Source of the DNA: Nocardia flavorosea NBRC 108225 | Lineage (GTDB): Bacteria; Actinomycetota; Actinomycetes; Mycobacteriales; Mycobacteriaceae | Assembly (NCBI RefSeq): GCF_001613385.1 | Contig: NZ_BDCG01000002.1 | Location: 1 to 64,000 of the forward strand | Length of the DNA: 64,000 nucleotides | Direction of reading: 5' to 3' | Part shown: piece after piece, positions 53,094-61,030 of the stretch | How the letters are laid out: each line of letters opens with the position of its first letter | How positions within the stretch are numbered: position 1 is the first letter of the stretch | Translations under genes and position numbers: made by a program | The notes under the pieces: model-generated | Seen by the model: only the letters and a program-made list of their open reading frames with translations | Database searches by the model: none | What the model was told of the DNA's origin: nothing

Positions 53094-53933
53094 ATGGCAA
53101 TGATCGAACGGATCACCGTAATCCTCGATGTCTTCGACGACCGCACCTCCCGCTTGACCCTGGAGGAAATCAGCCGCCGGTCGCAACTGCCGCGTTCGAC
53201 CGTGCACCGGATCCTGAAACAGCTGGTCCGGCTCCACTGGGTGGAGCACACCCCCTTCGGCTACACCATCGGACGCCGCGCCCTGCGAATGGGCGGAATC
53301 TCCGAAGGCTACAGCGCGATCCGCGCCGCGGCGGCCCCCGTACTGCAGGACCTGCACATGCAAACCGGGATGGTCGTGCACCTGGCTGTGCTGGAAGGAG
53401 GCGAAAACGTCTACCTCGACAAAGTAGGTGGACGTGACGCGTCCACGCTGCCGTCCCGGATCGGCGGCCGCGGACCCGCCTACGCGACGGCCTGCGGAAA
53501 ATCCATGCTCGCATTCCTCGCCCCCGAATGGGTGGACGGCCTGTACGGGCAGCGCCTGCACCGGTGCACCGATCGCACGATCGGCGAGATCACCGCACTG
53601 CACCGGGAACTGAATCTTGTCCGGCGCCGCGGCCTCGCCTTCGACTGGAGCGAGGCCTTCCGGGGCCTGGCCTGCGCGGGGGCAGCCATCCGTGGTACCC
53701 GTGGCCCGCTCGCCGCGCTCTCGGTCTGCGGCCCCGCCGACGCCGCGCCGTTCGAGCGGGCAGCCCCGCTGGTGGTGGCAGCCGCCCGGGAGATCGCCCT
53801 GACACTCGGCCGGCGCCCGGCCCAGGTAACCGGTGCGGGCCCCCGGCGCCTCCGCGACGACGAGACGATCCACCTCTACGAAGGCCGGCGGTCCACCTCA
53901 TGCCCTGACCCCTCACCGGCTTCGGCGCGCTGA
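53094..53933 (+). CDS. IclR-family regulator at end of importer operon
   Basis: A 279-residue IclR protein. The N-terminal winged helix is ITVILDVFDDRTSRLTLEEISRRSQLPRSTVHRILKQLVRLHWVE; the effector domain starts near residue 75 (VLQDLHMQTGMVVHLAVLEGGENVYLDKVGG) and contains AYATACGKSMLAFL with the conserved Gly/Lys. A 40-residue Arg/Pro-rich tail follows. Placement 20 nt after the importer suggests one transcript and local control by the transported solute, in addition to the operator at 47240. Confidence 0.85.
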   Translation: MAMIERITVILDVFDDRTSRLTLEEISRRSQLPRSTVHRILKQLVRLHWVEHTPFGYTIGRRALRMGGISEGYSAIRAAAAPVLQDLHMQTGMVVHLAVLEGGENVYLDKVGGRDASTLPSRIGGRGPAYATACGKSMLAFLAPEWVDGLYGQRLHRCTDRTIGEITALHRELNLVRRRGLAFDWSEAFRGLACAGAAIRGTRGPLAALSVCGPADAAPFERAAPLVVAAAREIALTLGRRPAQVTGAGPRRLRDDETIHLYEGRRSTSCPDPSPASAR

Positions 53934-54527
53934 TCACCGGCGGCCGAGACGGGTTCGGCAGATCGGCCGCCACCCGCCCGGCCCGCGCCTCGATCACACT
54001 GCTGGGCCGCACAGAAACGAGCCTGCGCAGCGCGGCCACCTCGAAATCCTCGCCCGCAACGTGTGGCGCGCTGCGCGGAGAGCTTCGCGAGGGCGGAACG
54101 CCGACGTAGCAGGGCGAGGTAGGTGCGAAATCACTCGGGTGAGCGCAGGCGGTAGTGGGGGAGCGAGGAGTTCGCCGGCCGGTTCCGGCGGCTCGTCGTA
54201 GACGCGGGACGAGCACGTAGGGGACAGGAGCACCCGAGCGTTGGGATACAGCGGGCCGCCACCGCGGGCCGCGGCCGAACGCACGGACCCCGAAAACTCG
54301 TCCGAAATTCGGAAACAGCCGACCCGAACATTAAATAATCGTCCTACGACGATATGCGCATCTAACTATGTCTGACTCCATCAATCAGTTCGTACTGCCG
54401 ACACACAAGAAAAAGACAAAGGAAGAGGCATATTGCACACAACTCGAACTGCACATCAGCGGTGGACTGACATGTCCGCGCTGGGGGAGCAGAAGCGATA
54501 CGGCTGAGGTCTCGGCGACGAGGGACG

Positions 54528-54790
54528 CACACCCGTGACGCCGCCGTCGCCACCACCATCGGTCTCTCGGCCTTCGCAGGCACTCTCATCGGCGGTACCG
54601 CCGCCGACCATTACGACCGCCGGCTCGTGATCGTCGGTTCACGAGCCGCCGCAACCCTCGTCTTCGCCCTGCGGGCGGTAAACGCGATGCTCCCCGAACG
54701 AAACTGTGGGTGATCTTCCTCTGCACCGTGATCGACGGCACATCCTCGCGGTCGGCGACGCTGCGGTGTGGTGGCCGGGAGGTTGCTGCC
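54528..54790 (+). pseudogene. MFS transporter remnant
   Basis: One frame reads AAVATTIGLSAFAGTLIGG and then TAADHYDRRLVIVGSRAAAT, typical of the first loop (DxxxRR motif A) of EntS-like MFS exporters. Near 54700 a shift continues LWVIFLCTVIDGTSS in another frame, and the sequence stops soon after. No start, ribosome site or later helices remain. It is a short relic of a transporter gene. Confidence 0.6.
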
Positions 54791-54913
54791 ACCGCCGTAG
54801 GTTAGTTCAGCCTCAGGTTACCCAGTGGTGGTGATGCCGCGCGCGGCCGTCGATCGCCACGCGGGCGGGCGGGGATTTCGTGGAGGATTCGGAGCTCGCG
54901 CTCCTCACCCCAG

Positions 54914-54930
54914 CACAGTGTGTCACTGTG
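54914..54930. promoter_or_regulatory. Palindrome CACAGTG-TGT-CACTGTG
   Basis: Perfect 7-bp arms with a 3-nt centre lie 50 nt beyond the stop of the leftward gene ending at 54980. It is too weak for an obvious terminator and may be an orphan operator; no promoter is assigned. Confidence 0.3.
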
Positions 54931-54979
54931 ATGAAATTCGGGGTACTGGCATACCTGAGAAGGGGGAGAGGGATATTCG

Positions 54980-57370
54980 TCAGTTCGCGGTCCTGGGCTC
55001 GTCCACGCGGGTGACCAGACCTCGGTCCCCGTCCACGCGTACGCGGTCGCCGGTCCGCAGCACTCGCGTGGCCACCAAAGTGTTGACCACGCACGGTAGA
55101 CCGTACTCACGCGCCACCACCGCGCCGTGCGATACCGAACTGCCGATATCGGTGACAAGCGCAGCAATGACAGTGAAATAAGGGGTCCAACCCACATCGG
55201 TGACCGGCGCGACCAGAATCTCACCCCGCTGTACGTCACGTGCATCGACAATCGACTTCGCGACACGCACCACGCCTTCCACGGTTCCACGCCCGGCAGG
55301 CCGGCCTGAGATCTGGTCGCCGGTGATCCCCTGCAGCGGCACGACGACAAGAGGTTCCGGCCGGCCCACCGACACGTCATCGAACTCGAGCAATTCCTGG
55401 AACGCCAACGCCTCACGACGCTTCCGGGCACACTGCACCAGACCGGCGATGTCCTCCCCGCCGACGACGCGGTGCAATTCCCCACGATCGAAGAAGAAGA
55501 CGAGATCGGCATCGGGTAGCCGCCCCGACGCGGCCAGCACCTCGCCCAGACGCCGGTAGCCGAGCTTGAGCGCATGCGCCATCAGCGCCATCTTCGACTT
55601 CGTCTCCTCGCGCCCACGCGCACCGCCCCGCGCCAGCCGGGCGAGAAATCCGACAACCCCCGATCGAGGCGCCTCGATACGCGTGTGCACCGCCCCACGG
55701 CCGGCCGGATCGAGAGCTGAGCGCAGCATGACCTGCATCATCGCTCCCAGACCCCCCGGGTCCTCCGCCCACGAAGGATCACGCATGCACAGCTCGCGGT
55801 ACCCACGGTGGCCATGGCGGCCCAGGAAACGCCGCAACGCCCTCCCGCCGAGGCTGTCGGCGGCCTGCAACGTGCCGACAGCGCGGTCCGGCTCGTTCGC
55901 CAGGAACTCCTCGGCAGCCGCAGCGTCCGCGGCGACGATACGCACGACCGAATCCAGCTCCTCCAGCATCAGCGCACTCTCGACTTCGGAGGCGCCGGCC
56001 ATGAGCCTGGCCGCTTCGGCCCGGCCCTCGTCCTCGCTGCGTCCGTTCTCGGCCGCCTGTCGTATGAGGACGCTTTCGAGAATGTTGGCGGCCACCGCGG
56101 CACGTGACGACGACCGCACATGAGTCAGGGTGATGTCGCAGTACTGTTCGACGCCGGATTCCAACTGGCGCATGATGAGCCGGGGGTCGTCACTCGCCGG
56201 AATGCGGAATTCGGCGATCCGGTCACCCAAACGGCGAATCGCCGGACCGGCGGACAGCGCATGCGTGGTGAGCCGGACGGTGTTGACGAGCTTGCGGGCG
56301 AACGGCTTCGGTGGTTTCGCCTGCAACTCGTCGACCACCCGACCGCAGATCGACATCGAGAACTGCTCCAGCGAATTCCCCAGAAGCCCCGAGCTCAGCG
56401 CCGTACCCTCGGTCAGGTTCAAGAACATATGGCCGTAGAAATAGCCGACCTGTAGCCACGGCTTCTCATAACCGGGCTGGGCCCGCGCCACCACCTGCGT
56501 CATCTGCATCGCGTAGTCGATGGCATAGCCGGATACCGATGCGGTCAGCGGGCAGAACGCCCCTGGCATCATCTCGCCGATATTGCAGCGCGTGTACACG
56601 TGATCCGCACCCGCGAGCGGTGAATCCATCTCGTTCAGATCGCCGGGCAGGGTGGTGATCGGCCGGGCCTGCAACCACCACAGTTTCCCGGAGCGGTCGA
56701 TCGCCCATTCGAGATCCAGTGGCCGGCCCCAGTGTTCGGCGGCGCGCAGAGCGGCGGACCGGATATCCGCGATCTCCTCCGGCGACAGAACCGGCACCTC
56801 GCCCACCTCGTGCACCGCGGGCACACCGCGCGAATCCAGGACGATATGGTCGGGGGAGGCCGTACCGTCGACCAGCGCTTCGCCGAGCCCGGTGACGGCG
56901 TCGATCACCATGAGGTCGCGGCGGCCCGTCGTCGGGTCCGCGGTGAACACGACACCGGCGGCGCGCGCGTCGACCATCTGCTGAACCACTACATGCATCG
57001 TGGCGCTGCCTTGTCCGCTGTAGGACGAGGCTCGCCGGGAATGGACGGAGGCTGCGCAGGTGCGCACAGCCGCGGTGAAAGCGTCGACGGAATCGACACC
57101 CAGCACCGTGTCGTATTGCCCGGCGAAGGACTGGTCGGCCCCGTCTTCTCCGACCGCCGACGATCTGACCGCCACCGGGGCCGCTCCGGCGGCGGCCATC
57201 CGGACGAACCTCTCCGCCGCCGCCTCGATCGCGCCCGGTCCGGAAATATCGACGACGACGAATCCCACCGGCACAGCGAGCCCGAGACGGCGTAGCTGCG
57301 CGAGGCCGGCCGCCTTGCCGCCGTAGCGGTCGTCGGTGACGTCGTCGAACTCGATCGTGGTCACCGACAT
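54980..57370 (-). CDS. PEP-synthase/rifampicin-phosphotransferase-like protein
   Basis: A 796-residue multi-domain phosphotransferase. The N-terminal ATP-grasp part (about 1-280) starts DDRYGGKAAGLAQLRRLGLAVPVGFVV and has VRSSAVGEDGADQSFAGQYDTVLGV; the swivelling His domain is at the C-terminus, with the catalytic His in DIGSSVSHGAVVAREYGLPCVV. The middle part is unlike PEP synthase and resembles rifampin phosphotransferase (usually about 860 residues). Such enzymes transfer the ATP beta-phosphate to a small acceptor through a phospho-His. Its start overlaps the LLM gene by 10 nt. Acceptor unknown; drug inactivation or a metabolic kinase role is possible. Confidence 0.82.
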   Translation of the reverse strand: MSVTTIEFDDVTDDRYGGKAAGLAQLRRLGLAVPVGFVVVDISGPGAIEAAAERFVRMAAAGAAPVAVRSSAVGEDGADQSFAGQYDTVLGVDSVDAFTAAVRTCAASVHSRRASSYSGQGSATMHVVVQQMVDARAAGVVFTADPTTGRRDLMVIDAVTGLGEALVDGTASPDHIVLDSRGVPAVHEVGEVPVLSPEEIADIRSAALRAAEHWGRPLDLEWAIDRSGKLWWLQARPITTLPGDLNEMDSPLAGADHVYTRCNIGEMMPGAFCPLTASVSGYAIDYAMQMTQVVARAQPGYEKPWLQVGYFYGHMFLNLTEGTALSSGLLGNSLEQFSMSICGRVVDELQAKPPKPFARKLVNTVRLTTHALSAGPAIRRLGDRIAEFRIPASDDPRLIMRQLESGVEQYCDITLTHVRSSSRAAVAANILESVLIRQAAENGRSEDEGRAEAARLMAGASEVESALMLEELDSVVRIVAADAAAAEEFLANEPDRAVGTLQAADSLGGRALRRFLGRHGHRGYRELCMRDPSWAEDPGGLGAMMQVMLRSALDPAGRGAVHTRIEAPRSGVVGFLARLARGGARGREETKSKMALMAHALKLGYRRLGEVLAASGRLPDADLVFFFDRGELHRVVGGEDIAGLVQCARKRREALAFQELLEFDDVSVGRPEPLVVVPLQGITGDQISGRPAGRGTVEGVVRVAKSIVDARDVQRGEILVAPVTDVGWTPYFTVIAALVTDIGSSVSHGAVVAREYGLPCVVNTLVATRVLRTGDRVRVDGDRGLVTRVDEPRTAN

Positions 57371-58365
57371 GGCGATCCCCCCAGCGCGTCAACGATCTCG
57401 GCGAGCGCGTCGATCGCGATGGGGCCCGGCTGATACAGACAGATCCGGTCCGACACACCGTCGACACGGTCCCGAATATGCGCGGCCACCTCGGCCGGGG
57501 TACCGCAGGCGGCGATGGTGTGCAGTATCTCGTCGTCGATCAGGGACGCCATCTCCTTCCAGCGCCCCTGCTTGGACATCGCATTGAGTTCCGGCTGCAG
57601 ATCGCCCCAGCCGTGCGCATCGAGCACCGGCCGGTAGGCCGGGGTGGAACCGTAGAACGCCAGCAGCATCCGGGTCGAGGCGTGGTCGTCGTCTCGTCCG
57701 CCGGCCACCGACACGATGATCTCGGGCACGACCTCGAAATCGTCCTCGCTGCGACCGGCCGCGGCCAGCCCCGCACGGACAGCAGGCATCGTCGTGCCGT
57801 GCAAGTACCGTTTCGTCCCGAACGGCATCACCAGCAAACCGTCGGCCACCTCCGCGGTCGCCCTGGTCAGCCGGGGGCCCAGGGCGCCGAGATAGATCGG
57901 CGGCGGACCGAACGGGTTCGGCCCGGGTACGAATGTCGGCGTCATCAGGGTGTGCCGGTAGTACTCGCCGCGGAAGTCCAGCCGTGCGCCGTCGTTCCAT
58001 GCCGCGAAGATCGCGCGCAGCGCCCCCACCATCTCCTTCATCCGGGCGACCGGATGGTCGAACTCGGCCCCGTAGCGCTTCTCTATCTGCGCGCGCACCT
58101 GCGTGCCCAGCCCGAGGATGAAACGCCCCTTCGTGAGCAGTTGCAGATCGTTGGCCTGATGGGCCAGCTGGATCGGATTGCGGGGGAGCGCGATCGCGAC
58201 GTTGGACATCACGTCGAGACCTTCGACCGCCGATGCCAGCACCAGCGGCGTGAACACGTCGAACGGGCCTTCGAAGGTGAACACACCGGATGCGCCGGCT
58301 TCCTGGAGTACTTTCGCGCGTTCGGCCGCATCGGTGGGCCCGTACAGCGCTGTCATGATCTTCAT
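57361..58365 (-). CDS. LLM-class (TIGR03617-type) F420-dependent oxidoreductase
   Basis: A 334-residue luciferase-like enzyme with ASGVFTFEGPFDVFTPLVLASAVEG, RNPIQLAHQANDLQLLTKGRFILGLGTQVRAQIEKRYG and PIYLGALGPRLTRATAEVADG. It lacks a recognisable N-terminal extension and starts MKIMTALYGPTDAAER. Its ATG is 9 nt after the CrtC-like gene and its end overlaps the PEP-synthase-like start, so the three genes form one leftward operon. Confidence 0.84.
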   Translation of the reverse strand: MKIMTALYGPTDAAERAKVLQEAGASGVFTFEGPFDVFTPLVLASAVEGLDVMSNVAIALPRNPIQLAHQANDLQLLTKGRFILGLGTQVRAQIEKRYGAEFDHPVARMKEMVGALRAIFAAWNDGARLDFRGEYYRHTLMTPTFVPGPNPFGPPPIYLGALGPRLTRATAEVADGLLVMPFGTKRYLHGTTMPAVRAGLAAAGRSEDDFEVVPEIIVSVAGGRDDDHASTRMLLAFYGSTPAYRPVLDAHGWGDLQPELNAMSKQGRWKEMASLIDDEILHTIAACGTPAEVAAHIRDRVDGVSDRICLYQPGPIAIDALAEIVDALGGSPCR

Positions 58366-58374
58366 ACGTCGCGC

Positions 58375-59490
58375 CTATTCCGCTACGTCGGTCCAGTCGG
58401 AGAAGCCCGACGGATAGTGCGGTCCGAGCACGCCGTGCTCGAACAGCCCGGCACCCTCGCGGACCTGCCCGTCGGCTTCGGTGCATACGGCTGCGCCGAT
58501 ATGGTCGATGAGACTGAACGGCGCCCGGGCCATCACCGCGGGATCTGTGAGGTCGAAGCTGACGCGTTCGGCGAACGGTCCCTCCTTCCAGGTGCCGTGT
58601 GCCCATGAGGAGTCGCCACCGTAGCCCGACCCGAACGCGATGGGCGCAAAGAGCTTCGATTCGATATCGAGTTCGATCCGGTCGCCGGCGCGGTTCATGA
58701 ACGAGATATGGGCGCCCCGCGGGATCCGTGTCCCGGGCGCATAGTGGATGGTGGCGCGCACTCCGTCGAGTTGTTCGACGCGGCCGTCGCGCCAGCGGCG
58801 AGTGCAGTCGTAGAGGCTCCGGTGGCCGTCGGGGTCTTCTTGCAGGATCAGGAACAGTTGGAAGTCGTCGAAGGCCAGCGGCAGGTAGAGCCACCACATT
58901 CCGCGGAATGCGGCATCGGGCCGGCCCGCCGGTTCCGGTTCACCGACCGGCCGGATGCCCCAGGATCGGTCGCGGCTGGCCACACTGGTGTCGTGATCGA
59001 CTGTCAGCCGTTCGCCGTCGACGTCGATCCAGCCCTGCCACGTGCCGACCTGGGCGAACCGGCACGCCTGCAATGTCACTCGTCGTTCGGTCAGCATGTC
59101 GTGCGGCTGTTCCAGGGTGGCGGGGAACAGTCCGCGCCAGGTCAGATCCGCGGAGATGCCCTCGGTTTCGGCCAGGGTCAGGTGCAGTTCCTGTAACGGT
59201 TCGACGACGTCGAGGCGGTAGCCGTTGACGTTCTGGTGGAGCCGGTCGTCGTCGATGGCGTCGCTGAGGTGCACGGCGGTCTGGGTGTCTCCGCGGCGGA
59301 CGACGAAGTAGGCGTCCTTGACGCCCAGGCGTGGGTAGTAGCCGATTCCGGTCAGGGCCATGAAGCGGCCGTCCCGGTCGAGCACGTTGAAGTACGAGCG
59401 GTCGTAGAAATTCCGATCGGAGGTGGCGGGCCAGGTGAGGGGCGCCGGTGTCTGATGAATCGGGTATTCGTCGAGTGGGCTCAGGTTCAC
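58375..59490 (-). CDS. CrtC/lipocalin-like hydratase-family protein
   Basis: A 371-residue beta-rich protein reminiscent of the hydroxyneurosporene-synthase (CrtC)/AttH-like two-lipocalin group: GRFMALTGIGYYPRLGVKDAYFVVRRG, RDRSWGIRPVGEPEPAG and MWWLYLPLAFDDFQLFLILQEDPDG. Family members are intracellular hydrophobic-ligand proteins or hydratases acting on isoprenoids. GTG 59490 is chosen because GAGGGAG lies 5 nt upstream; the frame extends a little further. It is first in the operon, divergent from the TetR at 59541. Function is unproven. Confidence 0.75.
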   Translation of the reverse strand: MNLSPLDEYPIHQTPAPLTWPATSDRNFYDRSYFNVLDRDGRFMALTGIGYYPRLGVKDAYFVVRRGDTQTAVHLSDAIDDDRLHQNVNGYRLDVVEPLQELHLTLAETEGISADLTWRGLFPATLEQPHDMLTERRVTLQACRFAQVGTWQGWIDVDGERLTVDHDTSVASRDRSWGIRPVGEPEPAGRPDAAFRGMWWLYLPLAFDDFQLFLILQEDPDGHRSLYDCTRRWRDGRVEQLDGVRATIHYAPGTRIPRGAHISFMNRAGDRIELDIESKLFAPIAFGSGYGGDSSWAHGTWKEGPFAERVSFDLTDPAVMARAPFSLIDHIGAAVCTEADGQVREGAGLFEHGVLGPHYPSGFSDWTDVAE

Positions 59491-59540
59491 ACGGTCTCCC
59501 TCAAATATGATGCACACCGTATTGGAATTACGATGGGATC

Positions 59541-60161
59541 ATGACAGCAGAAAGCGGCAGGGAAGGCAAGAGGTCTGCGCGATCTACGCCGGGCCGCCCG
59601 CGCGACGGCAGGATCGACGCCGCGATCATCGCGGCCACCCGGGAACTCCTGCTACAGACGGGCTATCCGGCGCTGTCGTTGTCGGCGATCGCCGCGCGAG
59701 CCGGGACGACCACGGCCGCCATCTACCGGCGATGGTCGGGAAAGGCGCAGCTCGTCCACGAGGCCGTGCTGCCCGCCGAAACGATTCCCACGCCGGACGG
59801 TTCCGGTGATATCCGCCGGGACATCCGGGCATTGGTCGAGACGGTCCGCGCGATGTTCGACAGACCGGAAGTGCGGCTGGCATTGCCGGGTCTGATCGCC
59901 GACACTGTCGCCGCTCCCGACGTGCACCGCATGATGATCGACCGGTTGGCCGGTAATCTGGCCGCTTTCGAATCCCGCTATGGCCAGGAGCGCCGAGCAG
60001 GCGACCAGTTGCCCATGCTCGCCGAGGTCGTGGCGGGCACCGCGATCTTCCGCATCCTCATCCGCCATGACGCCGCCCTCGACGACACCTGGGTGACCGA
60101 GATGACCGAGATGATCACCGACCGCTGGCCTTCTGGGCAGCGGGTCGACGGGACGCTCTAG
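59541..60161 (+). CDS. TetR-family regulator
   Basis: A 206-residue TetR protein. The HTH is AIIAATRELLLQTGYPALSLSAIAARAGTTTAAIYRRWSGKAQLVHEA, and the C-terminal part has TetR_C motifs such as RALVETVRAMFDRPEVRLALPGLIAD. It is divergent from the CrtC-like operon across 50 bp, where a weak CAAATA/TATTGG inverted repeat lies. It is a likely repressor of that operon and of itself. Confidence 0.85.
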   Translation: MTAESGREGKRSARSTPGRPRDGRIDAAIIAATRELLLQTGYPALSLSAIAARAGTTTAAIYRRWSGKAQLVHEAVLPAETIPTPDGSGDIRRDIRALVETVRAMFDRPEVRLALPGLIADTVAAPDVHRMMIDRLAGNLAAFESRYGQERRAGDQLPMLAEVVAGTAIFRILIRHDAALDDTWVTEMTEMITDRWPSGQRVDGTL

Positions 60162-60992
60162 CGCTTCGCGGCCGGGCTGCACCGTCAGCGCCCGGACGCA
60201 GGGGAGGAGACAGGAACACCACCGGCACAGAATCCGGAGCGCGGTGGGAACGGGCCGGAGTCGCACCTGCGGGCTGTGGCAGCCGAAATCGACCGACTGT
60301 CTACCGCCGAGCGCACCGACCCCGAGTTGACATAATGCGTGAGGTGCCAGAATGCGCCCGTCCAGCACCGACTCGATTGCGTCTCCGATCCCGACCGACA
60401 TGTCTCGGCCGAACTTCCCCGCAGGCAGAGGGGCCCTGAGTCCGGGTACGCAGTCGTGAACTGGCCGCCACGGCTCGGTGTTCGGTCTCCGACCCGACCT
60501 CCCGAAGACTGCCGATAATCTACATTACGTCAACTAACGTCCAGGAGACGGACTGTGGACGTTCCCCCGGCAGTCGGCGGCCGGTTCCACACGCGACCGC
60601 CTCGGTCTCCAGCAATACAGTCGAGTCGCTGGGGTTGCCGGCCCCGGAGTGCCGGTCACTGCCACTGATACGCCGAGAAGTCAGTACTCCGGAGTGATGC
60701 GCGAATCGGTACCGCCGAACATGGTGAGAGCCCTGTTCCGAATCGCGGCACGAGACCCGCTCCTGTGCGCGGGACCGCAATCATCGGCTACCACACGGGT
60801 CTGGCCGGCACTGGGCACCTAGGTGGCGTGCACGCCGGCGGCCTGAGGCGCGCTGCTTGTCGTGCAACTCCATTCGGAAACAGCCAGTCCCCACGCCGGT
60901 TTCCTCGAGGTTGCTGCAGTGGTCGCCGCCGCCGGTGTGAGCACAACGCGGGCCCTGCGGCGCACTGACAGGACTCCCTGAGCTGAATTCGG
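60162..60992. other. 831-bp region with no supported gene
   Basis: No ribosome site and frame with protein-like composition was found. One frame (60192-60335) reads HLRAVAAEIDRLSTAERTDPELT before a stop, which looks like a protein C-terminus, but no start codon or upstream continuation exists. The region is followed by the NRPS terminator. Confidence 0.5.
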
Positions 60993-61028
60993 GCGCCGGG
61001 TGTGGAGGCGCCGCCCCCCACCCGGCGC
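60993..61028. terminator. 10-bp hairpin after NRPS gene
   Basis: GCGCCGGGTG and CACCCGGCGC with a 16-nt loop begin 2 nt after the leftward NRPS stop codon. Confidence 0.75.
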
Positions 61029-61030
61029 GG

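Larger units (their letters stand above)
53934..54979. other. 1-kb gene-poor region with an AT-rich patch
   Basis: No intact gene is supported. About 54300-54450 is clearly lower in GC than the rest of the window. A 56-codon frame from ATG 54368 to 54538 has no ribosome site. A recognisable transporter fragment lies at 54528-54790. The pattern suggests an old insertion or deletion junction. Confidence 0.5.

Noticed and set aside
54368..54538. 56-codon frame in the AT-rich patch
   Set aside because: It has no ribosome site or family resemblance, and its end overlaps the MFS relic in a different frame.
54802..54820. Third iron-box-like sequence TTAGTTCAGCCTCAGGTTA
   Set aside because: Only 12 of 19 positions fit and no downstream gene in the right direction exists. 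It is treated as chance.
60192..60335. Protein-like C-terminal peptide HLRAVAAEIDRLSTAERTDPELT
   Set aside because: The composition looks coding, but there is no start codon or upstream homologous segment, so no gene can be supported.
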